Below, in pieces: positions 19,118 through 30,431 of a DNA stretch of 64,000 nt (positions are counted from its first letter, which is position 1; each line of letters begins with the position of its first letter). Below the pieces are notes generated by a model, which ran no database searches, was not told the DNA's origin, and saw only the letters and a program-made list of their open reading frames with translations. Origin of the DNA: Psychrobacter sp. WY6 (lineage in GTDB: Bacteria > Pseudomonadota > Gammaproteobacteria > Pseudomonadales > Moraxellaceae); NCBI RefSeq assembly GCF_018448495.1, contig NZ_CP049902.1, positions 2,914,001-2,978,000 on the forward strand, given 5' to 3'. The position numbers were made by a program, and so were the translations under genes.

Positions 19118-19489
19118 GTCTCAGTTATTGTTATAGATTAGGGCTATCAAGAGCCAGAAAAGGCTTAAAGGCAATTGATAGCAAATAAATAATCATTTAG
19201 ATTAGCACAGCATGATTGATTGCCAAAATACTCATGCGTTCGCAGTTGTTGAAAAATAATAGATACCTTGAACGCCTATTGACGGTTGGTCGACAAAGTC
19301 ATAAAACATTTTTTCATAAAAAAGACACGCATGGTGTCTTTTTTTATGGTGCTTTTCATTCACAGTATTTTTATTGATAGCGTCTTTTTATAGCTACTAT
19401 AAAAGCAAAGCTCCAATCATCGCTAGCAAAACTTTAATATCACTTTACTGACGTCATTTTTCTGATGGCACTTTATTAATGTTAATTTA
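19118..19489. other. Intergenic region without a recognised gene
   Basis: This AT-rich 370-bp gap holds the likely promoter of moxR and one terminator hairpin (19318-19346). No convincing coding sequence was seen. Confidence 0.6.
19318..19346. terminator. Rho-independent terminator
   Basis: The stem AAAGACAC/GTGTCTTT around a GCATG loop has A and T tracts on both flanks. It lies just past the 3' end of the minus-strand membrane protein gene at 19490 and would insulate moxR from it. Confidence 0.75.
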
Positions 19490-20128
19490 CTACTTATCGA
19501 GCTTTTCCATATTAGGCTTTTTAGCTAAACTGCTGTCTTTTTTTAAGCTAACGTCTGCTTTAGGATTAGCCGCTAAAGGCGTTTTATTAGACGGTTCAGC
19601 AACAGTGGCTTGATCGGTTAAAGTCGTGCCTTCTGTCAAATAATTGCCAGTCGTCAGCTGCATGGTCGCTTGTGTATCTTCTGCAGTACGACTCCGCGCT
19701 TTGTCTAGACTTGACTCAAAAGCACCGCGAATAAGCTGCCAGACAAAGCCCACAAACAAGCCGACCACTAACACCACAAAGTATCGGCAGCATATGGTAA
19801 TCGCGCCAGCCGTGTCTTTCATCATAATCGCATAAACCACGGCGATACTAGCAGGGGCAATCACACTTGGATCGCCAAGGGCAGTACCTGGTGCCAATAA
19901 CACAGCAAACAATATCATCCAACTCATACCGCCCAACGGCCGCGGCAGCATACGAGCGACCAGCAACCACAATACCAACACAATAACGACACCCCAGATA
20001 CGCATACATCGGTAAGTCTGGGGTGGCACGTCTTTTACCAGCTGTCCCCACCAAATAGCAATTTCGCCGAGAATATCACTAATGGCTTCCAGCGGTAAGC
20101 TGTTTATAATACCTTTTAACCAGTCCAT
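19490..20128 (-). CDS. Hypothetical membrane protein
   Basis: A 212-residue protein I do not recognise. It has an amphipathic N-terminus, at least three hydrophobic segments (~42-60, ~66-85 and ~112-132) including 'VVIVLVLWLLVARMLP' and 'YFVVLVVGLFVGFVWQLI', and a hydrophilic C-terminal tail of ~75 residues rich in Thr, Lys and Asp, probably cytoplasmic. A terminator follows it. No function can be assigned. Confidence 0.65.
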   Translation of the reverse strand: MDWLKGIINSLPLEAISDILGEIAIWWGQLVKDVPPQTYRCMRIWGVVIVLVLWLLVARMLPRPLGGMSWMILFAVLLAPGTALGDPSVIAPASIAVVYAIMMKDTAGAITICCRYFVVLVVGLFVGFVWQLIRGAFESSLDKARSRTAEDTQATMQLTTGNYLTEGTTLTDQATVAEPSNKTPLAANPKADVSLKKDSSLAKKPNMEKLDK

Positions 20129-20199
20129 GCGTGTGTAGTTACCTGCGTTTATAAATTGTGCAGCGCGTTTACGCGCTTAACGATAGACAGTGTGCTGTT

Positions 20200-20385
20200 T
20201 CAACGAACCATAATATCGAATACATTATCGTCAAAAGCATTTAAGACATAAGCACTTGAAACACGACCTTTTGCCTCGCCACGTATTTTTGTCTTGTCAC
20301 TCATATAGCCTGCTAGTTTATCACGACTTTCTACCAAAATGCATGAGCGCAAATGTGTCGTAAACTTTTTCTTGCTGGCTGTCAT
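20200..20385 (-). CDS. Hypothetical small protein
   Basis: A 61-residue, basic, Lys-rich ORF (MTASKKKFTTHLRSC) lying 50 bp below ycgL on the same strand. Composition is protein-like but no family is recognised. It could be a small cotranscribed gene or a chance ORF. Confidence 0.4.
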   Translation of the reverse strand: MTASKKKFTTHLRSCILVESRDKLAGYMSDKTKIRGEAKGRVSSAYVLNAFDDNVFDIMVR

Positions 20386-20434
20386 GCAACATAGCCAAAA
20401 GAGGCTGATTAAAAACTCACTTCAAAAACACCCA

Positions 20435-20753
20435 TTAATCATAAATATTGTCTTGTGCTTCGCGCGCACGTAATTCCGCTTGGCGGCGCATCACATTGCG
20501 GTGGCATTTGTACAAAATACCCTTGCGACTGTAATTTTGCCAGTACCTCTGCTTTATCAACGCGCGCAAGTGTCGGTGTATTGGCTAAGTCCAAGTGCAT
20601 CACAAATTTACTGCGCCCTAAACTGGCACGGAAATCTTTTGGTAATACGCCAAGCCAATCTTTAATCTCGTCGGTATCGTCAGGATAATCAGGACGGGCA
20701 ATATAGACATACATATCGTTATGTTTGGGGAATTTATAAATATCACAATGCAT
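20435..20753 (-). CDS. YcgL domain-containing protein (one frameshift)
   Basis: A ~105-residue YcgL-family protein, a small alpha/beta domain of unknown function. 'MHCDIYKFPKHNDMYVYIAR' and 'LAKLQSQGYFVQMPP' match the family. After 'MPPQ' the reading frame changes; the adjacent frame gives 'NVMRRQAELRAREAQDNIYD' and a stop at 20435, a more natural tail than the Pro/Ser-rich alternative ending at 20439. The span is off by one base, consistent with an indel at ~20510. Confidence 0.8.
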
Positions 20754-20957
20754 AATAATGACCTATCAGAAACTATCGCCATAGATTAGCATATTTTGGG
20801 TGAATATCAGTAGTCGCTTTACGTTTTACGATGGGCATTCATGCTAAATTGACTACTACCTACCAAACGTAAAACGCTTTACTTATCGATACGGTATTGA
20901 TTATTCTCACAAAAAATCATTTTTGCCAAAATTATTCACTTTAATCGCCTAGATGAC

Positions 20958-20986
20958 TTGTAAAAGCGCGGTGAACCTTTCATAAT
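20958..20986 (+). promoter_or_regulatory. Sigma-70-type promoter of the glycine riboswitch/gcv operon
   Basis: TTGTAA, 17 bp, CATAAT: good -35 and -10 elements with ideal spacing, placing the transcription start at ~20993, a few bases before the first glycine aptamer. Confidence 0.65.
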
Positions 20987-20996
20987 AAAAGCGTTT

Positions 20997-21338
20997 TTCA
21001 GGAGAGAGTCTTGAGCACAATATCAGGTGCGCTCATATTAATGAGCTGGCGCTGATAATTGCTACTTGACCACCGAAGGCGCATCCACCCTGCCAATCGC
21101 TCAGGTAAAAGGACTGAAAAACACATGTCACGACTGTTTCGCTGTCTACCATCAATTGCGTAGCACACCCAAACATAAGGCATAACAAATCTGGAGAGCG
21201 GTAAGGACGGACGACGCCTTACCCACCGAAGGGGAGAAAATGCGACATCATTTAATTTGGTTTTTTAAAGCTGGTGCTTTTAAAAACGTGAAATGATGGT
21301 TCGTGTTGAAAATCTCAGGTTACAGGACAGATAGGGCT
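20997..21338 (+). promoter_or_regulatory. Tandem glycine riboswitch upstream of gcvT
   Basis: Two glycine aptamers in series. The first (~20997-21120) has GGAGAG near its 5' end, 'CACCGAAGG' in the core and 'CGCTCAGGTAAAAGGACTGA' at the 3' end. The second (~21190-21338) has 'CTGGAGAGCGGTAAGGACGG', 'CCACCGAAGGGG' and 'TCTCAGGTTACAGGACAG'. These are the conserved strands of the class. It lies ~190 bp before gcvT, where glycine is expected to turn on the glycine cleavage genes. A 61-codon minus-strand ORF here is a shadow. Confidence 0.92.
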
Positions 21339-21528
21339 TTTGCTTAAACCGACGTTCAGCGTCTGTTTGGCGGATTGCGCTATTTTTCTGTGCTACCCTT
21401 GGTTGCAATGTTTGCACCTTGCAATATTGCTTCTCGCTACTATGATAAGGCACATCAGCCCTCATACTTTGATACTTGTTTTTACGACTGGTTATCGAAT
21501 GCAGCTGATTTCCACATAAGGATTTGTT

Positions 21529-22716
21529 ATGACCACTACTCAAGATAACACTGCTCAAAGCGCCAACACTTCAGCCCCTAAACGCACACCTCTTTATCAG
21601 TCTCACGTTGATAGTGACGGCAAGCTGGTGGATTTTTCTGGTTGGGAATTACCAATCCATTATGGTTCGCAAATCGAAGAGCACGAAGCGGTGCGTACTG
21701 ATGCTGGTATGTTTGATGTCTCACATATGGTCGTCGCTGATGTTAAAGGTAGCGATACCAAAGCATGGCTACAAAAGCTACTGGCCAATGATGTCGATAA
21801 ACTCAAAACCGTCGGTAAAGCGCTATATTCTGGCATGCTCAACGAGCAAGGTGGCGTCATCGATGACTTGATCGTTTACCTAATGAACGAAGACGCTACT
21901 GAATATCGTATCGTCTCAAACGCTGCTACTCGTGATAAAGACATGGCGCAATTTGACAAAGTCGCCGAAGGTTTTGACATCAGCATCACCGAGCGTCCAG
22001 AGCTTGCGATGATTGCCGTGCAAGGACCAAACGCTGTTGAAAAACTCGCGCAAACCAAACCTAGCTGGGCAGATACTTTAGCTGGTCTTAAGCCTTTCGT
22101 TGGTGCTGATTTAACAGACATCGAAGGCACAGATTGGTTCGTCGCTCGGACTGGCTATACTGGTGAAGATGGCGTCGAAGTCATTATGCATGGTGATGAT
22201 GCACCAGCGTTTTTTGAGCAATTGAAAGCCAATGGCATTAAACCTGCCGGTCTTGGCGCGCGTGATACCTTGCGTATGGAAGCTGGCATGAACCTTTATG
22301 GTCATGACATGGACGACAACGTCAGTCCTTACGAGTGCAACATGGGCTGGACACTCGCGTTAAAAGACGATCGTGATTTTGTCGGTCGTGACGCTTTAGT
22401 CAGTAAACGCCAACAAGCAAAAGATGATAACACCGCCATGAAACAAGTCGGCTTACTATTGACGACGCGCGGCGTATTGCGTGAAGGCATGACAGTCACC
22501 ATCAATCAAGGCACGGACAATGAACAAACTGGCATTATCACCAGTGGTACATTCTCCCCTAGTCTAAAAAATTCAATTGCGATTGCCCGTGTGCCTGCCA
22601 GCGTATCAGATGATGATAGCGTTCAGGTCGATCTGCGCGGCAAAGGCAAGTTCGTTGATGTGCGTGTTCTTAAGCTACCGTTTGTCCGTAATGGCAAACA
22701 GCAGTTTGACTCGTAG
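21529..22716 (+). CDS. gcvT: Aminomethyltransferase, glycine cleavage T protein
   Basis: A 395-residue T protein that transfers the aminomethyl carbon from the H protein to tetrahydrofolate, releasing ammonia. Segments include '[20 protein letters not shown]', '[11 protein letters not shown]', '[11 protein letters not shown]', '[20 protein letters not shown]' and '[10 protein letters not shown]'-like '[10 protein letters not shown]'. An Ala/Ser/Thr-rich ~20-residue N-terminal extension precedes the family start. It is the first gene under the glycine riboswitch. Confidence 0.96.
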   Translation: MTTTQDNTAQSANTSAPKRTPLYQSHVDSDGKLVDFSGWELPIHYGSQIEEHEAVRTDAGMFDVSHMVVADVKGSDTKAWLQKLLANDVDKLKTVGKALYSGMLNEQGGVIDDLIVYLMNEDATEYRIVSNAATRDKDMAQFDKVAEGFDISITERPELAMIAVQGPNAVEKLAQTKPSWADTLAGLKPFVGADLTDIEGTDWFVARTGYTGEDGVEVIMHGDDAPAFFEQLKANGIKPAGLGARDTLRMEAGMNLYGHDMDDNVSPYECNMGWTLALKDDRDFVGRDALVSKRQQAKDDNTAMKQVGLLLTTRGVLREGMTVTINQGTDNEQTGIITSGTFSPSLKNSIAIARVPASVSDDDSVQVDLRGKGKFVDVRVLKLPFVRNGKQQFDS

Positions 22717-22785
22717 GCATTATAAACCCTATTATTAACGTCCACTATTTTTGTTAACCATCCTCTATTACTTAGGAGAGAGACC

Positions 22786-23166
22786 ATGAGCAATATCCCA
22801 GCAGAACTAAAATACATCGCCAGCCACGAGTGGTTACGCTTAGAAGACGACGGTACTATCACTGTTGGTATCACTGACCATGCTCAAGACCTATTGGGTG
22901 ACGTGGTATTCGTTGAATTGCCAGACGTGGGCGACATCATCGCTGTTGATGACGAAATCTCTGTAGTTGAATCAGTAAAAGCGGCTTCCGACGTTTATGC
23001 GCCTATCTCAGGTGAAGTCGTTGCGATCAACGAAGCCCTAGAAGACGATCCAGAAATCATCAACTCTGACCCATATGGCGAAGGTTGGTTCTTTAGAATG
23101 AAGCCTGACAACATCGCTGACTACGAAGCATTGCTAACCGCTGATGAGTACGAAAACGAGCTGTAA
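22786..23166 (+). CDS. gcvH: Glycine cleavage system H protein
   Basis: A 126-residue lipoyl carrier protein that shuttles the aminomethyl group between P, T and L proteins. The lipoylated lysine is in '[20 protein letters not shown]' (K65). '[11 protein letters not shown]' is the usual C-terminal segment. AGGAGAGAGACC precedes the ATG. It follows gcvT by 69 bp. Confidence 0.97.
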   Translation: MSNIPAELKYIASHEWLRLEDDGTITVGITDHAQDLLGDVVFVELPDVGDIIAVDDEISVVESVKAASDVYAPISGEVVAINEALEDDPEIINSDPYGEGWFFRMKPDNIADYEALLTADEYENEL

Positions 23167-23248
23167 TAGCAGCTTCACTCTCTCGCCTAAAAGCGGTATT
23201 TTATTTAAATGCCGCTACTTATAACCTTAAAAAACACAACTTGTTATG

Positions 23249-23285
23249 ACAGATATTGGCGCCAGCTGATATCTGTACGCTTTTT
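23249..23285 (+). terminator. Hairpin between gcvH and the nitroreductase, possible weak terminator
   Basis: ACAGATAT pairs with ATATCTGT around a GC-rich 12-base loop, followed five bases later by TTTTTC. It could reduce read-through from gcvTH into the downstream genes. Confidence 0.4.
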
Positions 23286-23412
23286 CTTAGAATGTTTATC
23301 GCTCAATTTATTGCGTCCAATCGCTATCTGATTTATTCATATCAACTACTTGTCAGGCGCTATTAAAGAGACGTACTCAATACTGCCCCAAGTTGATCAC
23401 TTAATCTCCAGC

Positions 23413-24206
23413 ATGGATTCTCATATGACCCCTGACACTGATAATCAAGCAAACGCTCAAGCAAGTTCTCAAGAAAAATTTGCCACGCCTGATAATACAC
23501 CGCAGCTGCAAGCGTTTCGTGAGGTGGTTGAATCACGTCGTTCAGTCCGCCGCTTTACCGACACAAAGATACCTGATGATGTGTTAGCAGACTGTTTGCG
23601 TTTGGCCATGCTTGCGCCAAACTCTAGCAATCTACAGCCGTGGGAATTTTATGTGATTGATGATGCGGACAAGCGCAAACGCGCGGTGAAAAACTGCATG
23701 AATCAAAATGCAGCGAAAACCGCCGCGCGTTTAATCGCAGTCGTTGCGCGCACCGATGTGTGGCATGACCATGCCAAGCAAATATGCGCGAATACCCTGA
23801 TAAGCCAGTACCCAAAAAGGTCAAAGACTACTACACCAAAGTCGTTGCCATGGACTTCTTACGAGGACCTGTCAATGTGGTATCAGCGGCTAAATGGGGT
23901 GCGACTCAAGTGGTCAGACGGGTAAAAGGTCCGATTAAATCACCTTACTATACTTTTGAAGACACCAAAAACTGGGCAACCAACAATACCGCCCTTGCGG
24001 CTGAAAACCTAATGCTTGCACTACGCGCGCATGGCTTTGATAGCTGTCCGATGGGTGGTTTTGATGAGCCTGCCATGAAGCGCTTATTAAATTTAAGCGA
24101 CGATCAACATATCATTATGATGATTGGTGCTGGTGAGCGCGCTGATAATGGCGTTTACAACAGCCAGTTCCGCTTTGACCAAAAGCAATTTGTTCATTAC
24201 GTATAA
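23413..24206 (+). CDS. Nitroreductase family protein (one frameshift)
   Basis: A ~264-residue FMN-dependent nitroreductase-fold protein. The N-terminal FMN-binding part has 'VVESRRSVRRFTDTKIPDD' and 'LAPNSSNLQPWEFYVID'; the C-terminal part has 'ALAAENLMLALRAHGFDSCP' and 'IMMIGAGERADNG'. The frame changes at ~23780, where 'WHDHAKQ' should continue as 'MREYPDKPVPKKVKDYY'. The start is uncertain: ATGs at 23413 and 23425 are possible and no strong ribosome binding site is seen. It lies between gcvH and gcvP; substrate unknown. Confidence 0.82.
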
Positions 24207-24282
24207 AATCTTAAACCGTCATTAGTTATTATTACTAGTTATTTTAGCCATCCCTTTATTACTCCCTTAACCAAGGATTGTC

Positions 24283-27161
24283 ATGACTATCTCGCAAAAC
24301 CCAACGTTTGATACCTTTAAAGGTTTATTCAACGAAGCTGAATTTGTCTATCGTCATCTAGGCTCTAATGAGACCAAGCAAGCTGACCTGCTCAGTGCCG
24401 TTGGTTATCAAGACATGGCGAGCTTCATCAACGATACCGTGCCTGAGCCAGTGCGCTTGCATAAAGAGCTAGACTTGCCAGTGGCGATGAGTGAACATGC
24501 CGCGCTTGCCAAATTGCGTACCATGGCAGATGACATCACTGTTAATAAGAGCTATATCGGACAAGGCTACTCGCCAGTACGTATGCCTGCGGTCATTCAG
24601 CGTAACGTCCTTGAAAATCCAGGCTGGTACACAGCTTACACGCCTTATCAGGCAGAGATTGCCCAAGGTCGTCTAGAAGCCTTGCTAAACTTCCAGCAAG
24701 TATGTATTGATTTGACTGGTCTTGAGCTCGCTGGCGCGTCATTGCTTGATGAAGCAACCGCAGCCGCAGAAGCCATGGCAATGTCAAAGCGTGTGAGCAA
24801 AAGCAAATCAACGCAGTTTTTGTTGATGACCGTATCTATCCACAAACCTTAGATGTTATTAATACCCGTGCCAAGTACTTTGGTTGGGAAGTGGTGGTTG
24901 GTGATTTCGAACTGGCTAAATCAGGCGATTATTTTGGTGCGCTATTCCAATATGTCGGTGTTGAAGGCGACGTAAAAGACTTAACCGACGTCATTACTGC
25001 TGTGAAAAAAAAACTTATGTGAGTGTCGTCAGTGACATCATGAGCTTGGTATTATTAAAATCACCAGCAGATATGGGCGCAGACGTCGCTTTAGGTAGCA
25101 CGCAGCGTTTTGGTATCCCAATGGGCTTTGGTGGTCCACATGCTGCTTACTTTGCCTTCTCTGACAAAGCCAAGCGCTCAGCGCCTGGTCGTATCATCGG
25201 CGTCTCTAAAGATTCACAAGGCAATACTGCCCTACGTATGGCACTACAAACTCGTGAGCAGCATATCCGCCGCGAAAAAGCCAACTCAAACATCTGTACC
25301 TCACAAGTATTGCTCGCCAACCTAGCCGGTATGTATGCCGTTTATCATGGTCCAGGTGGCGTGAAGCGTATTGCAACTCGTATTCACGCGTTTGCCACTG
25401 CCTTTGCTGATGTCATTAAAAACTAATGACAGCAATTTAAACGTGGTACATGATCAGTTCTTTGACAGCGTCGTCGTTGATTGTGGCTCAGAAAAACTGG
25501 CCACTCAAATTTTCGAAAATGCTGACAATGTAGGCTATAACTTATGGCGTCTTGGTGAAACCAAATTAAGCGTCGCGTTTAGTGAAACCAGCGATCAGCA
25601 TGACTTTAATGTATTAACTCAACTGTTTGTCAGTAAAGCACATGACCTACCAGAAGACGCTCGCGTTTCTCTTGATAGTGCACACTTGCGTACCGATGCT
25701 ATTTTATCGCATCCAGTATTTAACTCGCATCATACTGAACACGAAATGCTGCGTTATTTAAAATCACTTGAAGACAAAGATTTAGCAATGAACCGCAGCA
25801 TGATTTCATTGGGTAGCTGTACCATGAAACTGAATGCCACCAGTGAGATGCTACCGATTACTTGGCCCGAATTTGCTAATGTGCATCCTTTTGCACCACG
25901 TGACCAAGTCACAGGCTACGTTGCCATGATTGATAGCTTGCAAGACCAGCTGAAAGCCATTACTGGTTTTGATGATGTGTCTATGCAGCCAAACTCTGGC
26001 GCTTCAGGTGAATATGCTGGTCTGCTAGCGATTCGCCGTTATCACGAATCATTGGGTGAAACTGACCGTGATGTTTGTTTAATCCCTCAGTCAGCGCACG
26101 GTACCAACCCTGCGACAGCTATGATGATGGGTATGAAAGTAATCGTGGTTAAAACTGATGACAATGGTAACGTTGACATCGATGATCTAACTGCTAAGTG
26201 TGAAGAAAACAGCGCCAATCTAGGTGCATTGATGATTACTTATCCATCGACGCATGGCGTGTTTGAAGAAGGCATCCGTAAGATCTGTGATCTTATCCAT
26301 AATCATGGCGGTCAAGTTTTATGGATGGTGCCAATATGAATGCACAGGTTGGCATGATGCAACCGGCTGACGTTGGCGCTGATGTACTACACATGAACTT
26401 GCATAAACCTTCTGCATCCCGCATGGCGGCGGCGGTCCAGGCATGGGCCCTATCGGCATGAAGTCGCATTTAGCACCCTTTATGGCCAATCATACATTGA
26501 GCCCTGTGCATAATGCGCAAAAAGACTGCTCGGATCGGCAGCCCCTTATGGTTCAGCAAGTATTTTACCAATTTCATGGATGTACATTGCCATGATGGGT
26601 CGTGATGGTCTGCTAAAAGCCACTGAGCTTGCGCTATTAAATGCTAATTATGTCGCTGCTCAATTAAAAGACCACTACCCTGTCCTTTATACGGGCAAAA
26701 ATGGTCGCGTTGCTCACGAATGTATCATCGATATTCGTCCGTTGAAAGAACGGGCATCAGTGAAAGCGATATTGCTAAGCGCTTGATGGATTACGGTTTC
26801 CACTCACCAACGATGAGTTTCCCAGTTGCGGGTACCTTGATGATTGAACCAACTGAGTCTGAATCTAAAGAAGAATTAGATCGTTTCATCAGTGCCCTAA
26901 AATCTATCAAAGCCGAAGCAATGAAAGCCAAAGCTGGCGAAGAGGGTTGGACGTTAGAAGACAACCCACTGGTCAACGCACCGCATACCGCTGCGATGGT
27001 CACCAACAGCGAATGGACGCACCCATACAGCCGTGACACAGCAGCATTCCCACTGCCTTATCCGCGCCCATAAGTTCTGGCCAAGCGTAGCACGTGTCGA
27101 TGACGCTTATGGTGATAAGAACCTCATGTGTTCTTGCCCAAGTATCGAAAACTACATGTAG
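24283..27161 (+). CDS. gcvP: Glycine dehydrogenase (decarboxylating), P protein (about eight frameshifts)
   Basis: A ~960-residue PLP enzyme that decarboxylates glycine and loads the aminomethyl group on GcvH. Recognisable blocks are '[17 protein letters not shown]', '[20 protein letters not shown]', '[19 protein letters not shown]', '[20 protein letters not shown]', '[20 protein letters not shown]', the PLP-lysine region around '[19 protein letters not shown]' and the C-terminal '[11 protein letters not shown]'. Frame breaks lie near 24811, 25012 (run of nine As), 25425, 26318, 26412, 26530, 26752 and 27067. The intact amino-acid conservation points to sequence errors. Confidence 0.93.
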
Positions 27162-27193
27162 TTTTCAAATAAGTATGAACAGTTATAAAAATA

Positions 27194-27232
27194 AACCTCC
27201 AAGTCAACAGCTGATTTGGAGGTTTTTATTTT
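27194..27232 (+). terminator. Rho-independent terminator of the gcv operon
   Basis: A perfect 9-bp stem, AACCTCCAA/TTGGAGGTT, with a 13-base loop and a TTTTATTTT tail, 33 bp after the gcvP stop. Confidence 0.9.
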
Positions 27233-27494
27233 GTATGTACTTTATCTGACTTGTTATGCTCTTAGCATGGTTAACTCTAAATAAAACAAAATATGATCAG
27301 AATAGCCTGCTACTAATACATATTTTCCTTGCTTGCTGTGCGACTTCGTCACTGTAGATGCTACGTAAAACTTATCTCAGCAGCACTTAATTCTTTTTAA
27401 ATTTAATCGACTATAGTTAGTTAAAATCATAATTGTGTCATAAGCAAACGCTTTATAATGATCTTCTCATTTAATCTTATGTGGAATAGCTAAA
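27233..27494. other. Intergenic region without a recognised gene
   Basis: AT-rich spacer between the gcv terminator and the next gene. Nothing beyond a probable promoter for the following ORF is visible. Confidence 0.5.
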
Positions 27495-27968
27495 ATGACT
27501 CGTGCAAATAAAAATACGACAGTGTCTAATCACGAGCCCATTCAGCTTGAAGGTGTCATACTCATAGCAGGCATCATGTTTTTTGCTGCTCTAGCCACAG
27601 TTATCAGTATCTATTTTAATGACTATAAGTTAAACATCAGCTGTGAAAAAAAACGACCTGATGAAATAGCAATCTGCCAAATTGTTAAAGTAAACCTACT
27701 TGATCAGAAGACTGTATTATTTGATGACCAACCTATTACTACTGCTAATATATTAGGAGTATTCGTTTTTAACAGAAGTCCTAGCGCAGTTAGTAACAAC
27801 TTCCAAAAAAAGCTGTGCAAAGCTCAATTATATGGTAGTTATGGAGAAGTAATTTGGAAAACTCAGCATTCTAATGAATGGTGGAAACAAAACTGCTTTG
27901 GATATGATGATAGTGGCGCTTTTATAGATTACTTAGAAAATCAAGAAATTGCAGAAAACAGAAGCTGA
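27495..27968 (+). CDS. Hypothetical single-pass membrane protein
   Basis: A 157-residue protein with one N-terminal membrane segment ('GVILIAGIMFFAALATVISI', ~20-40) and a ~115-residue extracytoplasmic domain containing four cysteines, likely forming disulfides. No family is recognised. Its AT-rich composition resembles accessory genes more than the neighbouring gcv genes. Confidence 0.6.
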   Translation: MTRANKNTTVSNHEPIQLEGVILIAGIMFFAALATVISIYFNDYKLNISCEKKRPDEIAICQIVKVNLLDQKTVLFDDQPITTANILGVFVFNRSPSAVSNNFQKKLCKAQLYGSYGEVIWKTQHSNEWWKQNCFGYDDSGAFIDYLENQEIAENRS

Positions 27969-28224
27969 ATCACAACTACCAACTTGTTATCTATAAACAT
28001 TGGGATAAGTACTTACTAAGCTTTCTAGGTTGGGCAGTGGTTTGCTCAATTATCCTTATTATATATTGCCATATAAGGTTGGGAATAGAACTCCGTAAAA
28101 TGCGTCAAACTTGAGCTAGATTTAATATACATAGATTATATGAGTTATAAAGACTGGTTCTTCACGTTTTTAGCCTTCTTTTTCATATGTTACCAAAACT
28201 ATTTTTACTTTGTTGGAAAATGCC

Positions 28225-28913
28225 ATGCCACAAAAAAACTGCGTCATTCTCATCCATGGTCTGCACCAAACCGCTTGGATCATGCGACCACTGGCCAAAC
28301 GCTTGCAAGCAACAGGATTTGATACTCATCAATTCGGTTATCGTAGTATGCGTGACGGTATCAAAACCAATAGTGCCCGCCTAAATAGCTGGCTAGAAAA
28401 CCATCATCACCCTGACCAACCGATAGATTTGGTCGGTCATAGTTTGGGCGGTTTGATTATTCGTGATTTTGTCACTACATATCCGCAATGGCAGATAGGA
28501 CGCTGCGTGACACTTGGGACACCGCATGTAGGCAGTGTATGTGCTGATTACATTTGGCGCTTGACCCCAGCTGTGGTGGGGCGCTCCTACATCGATGCGC
28601 TAGATGGAACGGTCGCACCTTTACGGAGCATATTACCCTTGGGGTGATTGCGGGTAATCGTCCTTATGGCCTAGGGCAGTTGTTTTTGCAATATCATAAT
28701 CGCAAATTGCGTAAGACAAATAATATACCATCAGTAGAACATCTACTACACGATGGCACAGTATATATAGAAGAAACCAAAATAGAGGCTGCCACGGATC
28801 ATATAGTTTTACCAGTCTCGCATACTGGGATGCTGGTCGATAAAACAGTAGCCGCGCAAACCAAATACTTTTTACAACATGGACAGTTCGAACATAACAA
28901 ACTTACGTTTTGA
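28225..28913 (+). CDS. Alpha/beta hydrolase, lipase-like (one frameshift)
   Basis: A ~230-residue serine hydrolase: oxyanion segment 'VILIHGLHQTAWIM', nucleophile elbow GHSLGG (~75), 'VTLGTPHVGSVCADYIW' and a C-terminal 'DHIVLPVSHTGMLVDK' that supplies the catalytic His. The frame breaks at ~28620 ('DGTVAPLRS' to 'TFTEHITLGVIAGNRPYG'). It resembles small esterase/lipase proteins; substrate unknown. It converges with rnd. Confidence 0.8.
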
Positions 28914-28921
28914 GAAAAGCA

Positions 28922-30276
28922 TCATCTTTTATCTATGATAGAATCTTGTGGCTTATCGAACATTGATCCCCATACCTGCTGCAACTCAATTTTATGTTTT
29001 TTGATGACGGGAATCAGGGTGTTCATGACCCAGTCATTCCGCCAACCTTTTAAGCCCTCTGGCAACCCGCTTAAATCTTTATCAAAAGCAATTACTTCAT
29101 ACAATTGTCCGAGCCACTTCTTACGCATCAATACATTGTCAGGTACGCCGATAGCTCGTGCGTGATCATCGATCGCTTGCTGCACTGCTTTGACAGTACT
29201 TTATTTTTTGAGCGATACGGCGGTAATAGGCAATCAGGATATTCAGCAGGGTGCAGGTTTTTTGCTTGATTTATCACTTTTAGCAGCTCTTCTCCGTATA
29301 AGCGCAACATACTGCGGTGCATCGTGGTTTTGTGCGCAAGCTCTCGCATATTACTTGGTTTTTCAGTGATGATCTCACGTACTGCTTGTTTTTTAATCAC
29401 AAACGTACGCGGCTGATTGGTCGAACGTGCCAGCTCCTCGCGCCACGTCGCAACCGCTTGCAGTATCGCCATCTGCTGTGAAGTATAACGATAATCTGCC
29501 ATTGTTAGGTACATTGCGCTGTCTTCAACATGCTGAGTATCATACAAATCACTGGCATAAAGCTGGCAATCTGCCCATACATAATCGTACAAACCTTGCT
29601 TTTTTAACGCATATTCAAGACTTAAATAAAGTGCTGGCAAAAAGCGTACGTCATCAATCGCATACTGCTCTTGCTCGTCTGATAATGGACGTTGCAGCCA
29701 GTCCGACTGGCTTTGTTCTTTATCAATGTGCATGTCTAGCTGGTCGTCAAGCGCTTGCTGATAGCCCATTTGCAATTGACCCGTTAAGTAAGACAACGCA
29801 ATTTGCGTATCAAATATATTGGTCAATGGCGGACAACCAGAGAGTAGATAAAAAATCCCTAAATCCTCACCACATGCATGCCAAATCGCTACATCAACTT
29901 TGGCTAATGCCTGCCACAGTTCGGTCAGTTGCAACTGCGGGGCATCTAATAAATAAATATGATTGCCAGTATTTAGTTGCACCAATGCCAAGCGCGGATA
30001 GTAAGTATCACGTTTGATAAATTCGGTATCTAACGCCACCCGACCACAAGTTGCCAATGCATCGATAACTTCAGCCAAACCATTTTGCTCACGCACCCAC
30101 GTGACAGCAGCTTCGTCGGCACTATCTAGCAGTGCATCATCTGGCTCTGGCGGTAGATCTGCTGACTCTATTTTAGAATTGATTGATGGTTCTAATAAAT
30201 CATCAGTAGCAGCAATGTTGTCTGCAAGGTTTGATTGGGTGGCAGCAGTCGACGCTGTTGCAGTATTGTTGGACAC
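28922..30276 (-). CDS. rnd: Ribonuclease D (one frameshift)
   Basis: A ~451-residue DEDDy 3'-5' exoribonuclease for tRNA 3' maturation. The exonuclease signature residues are visible: 'VALDTEFIKRDTYYP', 'WHACGEDLGIFYLL' and 'QYAIDDVRFLPALY'; an HRDC domain follows ('ATWREELARSTNQPRTFVI'). The C-terminal ~88 residues ('QAIDDHARAIGVPDNVLM', 'KGWRNDWVMNTLIPVI') are in another frame after a break at ~29200. A ~70-residue acidic N-terminal extension begins at a GTG preceded by AGGT. Confidence 0.88.
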
Positions 30277-30431
30277 GGGCAGATACCTGCATAAATAGGA
30301 GAAAATAAAACGCTAATCTGCGTTTTAATAAATGAGAAATGAAAATAATAATAGTGCAATTATAACAATTCATGAAACAAATGGACAAGACTTGGGTTTT
30401 ATAAAAAAGTGCTATGAAAAATGTCAGTGTG

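Noticed and set aside
20816-20877. CGTTTTACG...CGTAAAACG inverted repeat upstream of the gcv promoter
   Set aside because: Nine-base arms ~40 bp apart could be a weak regulatory or chance repeat; no link to a gene or family was found.
20998-21183. Minus-strand 61-codon ORF
   Set aside because: It overlaps the first glycine aptamer on the opposite strand and is explained by that RNA.
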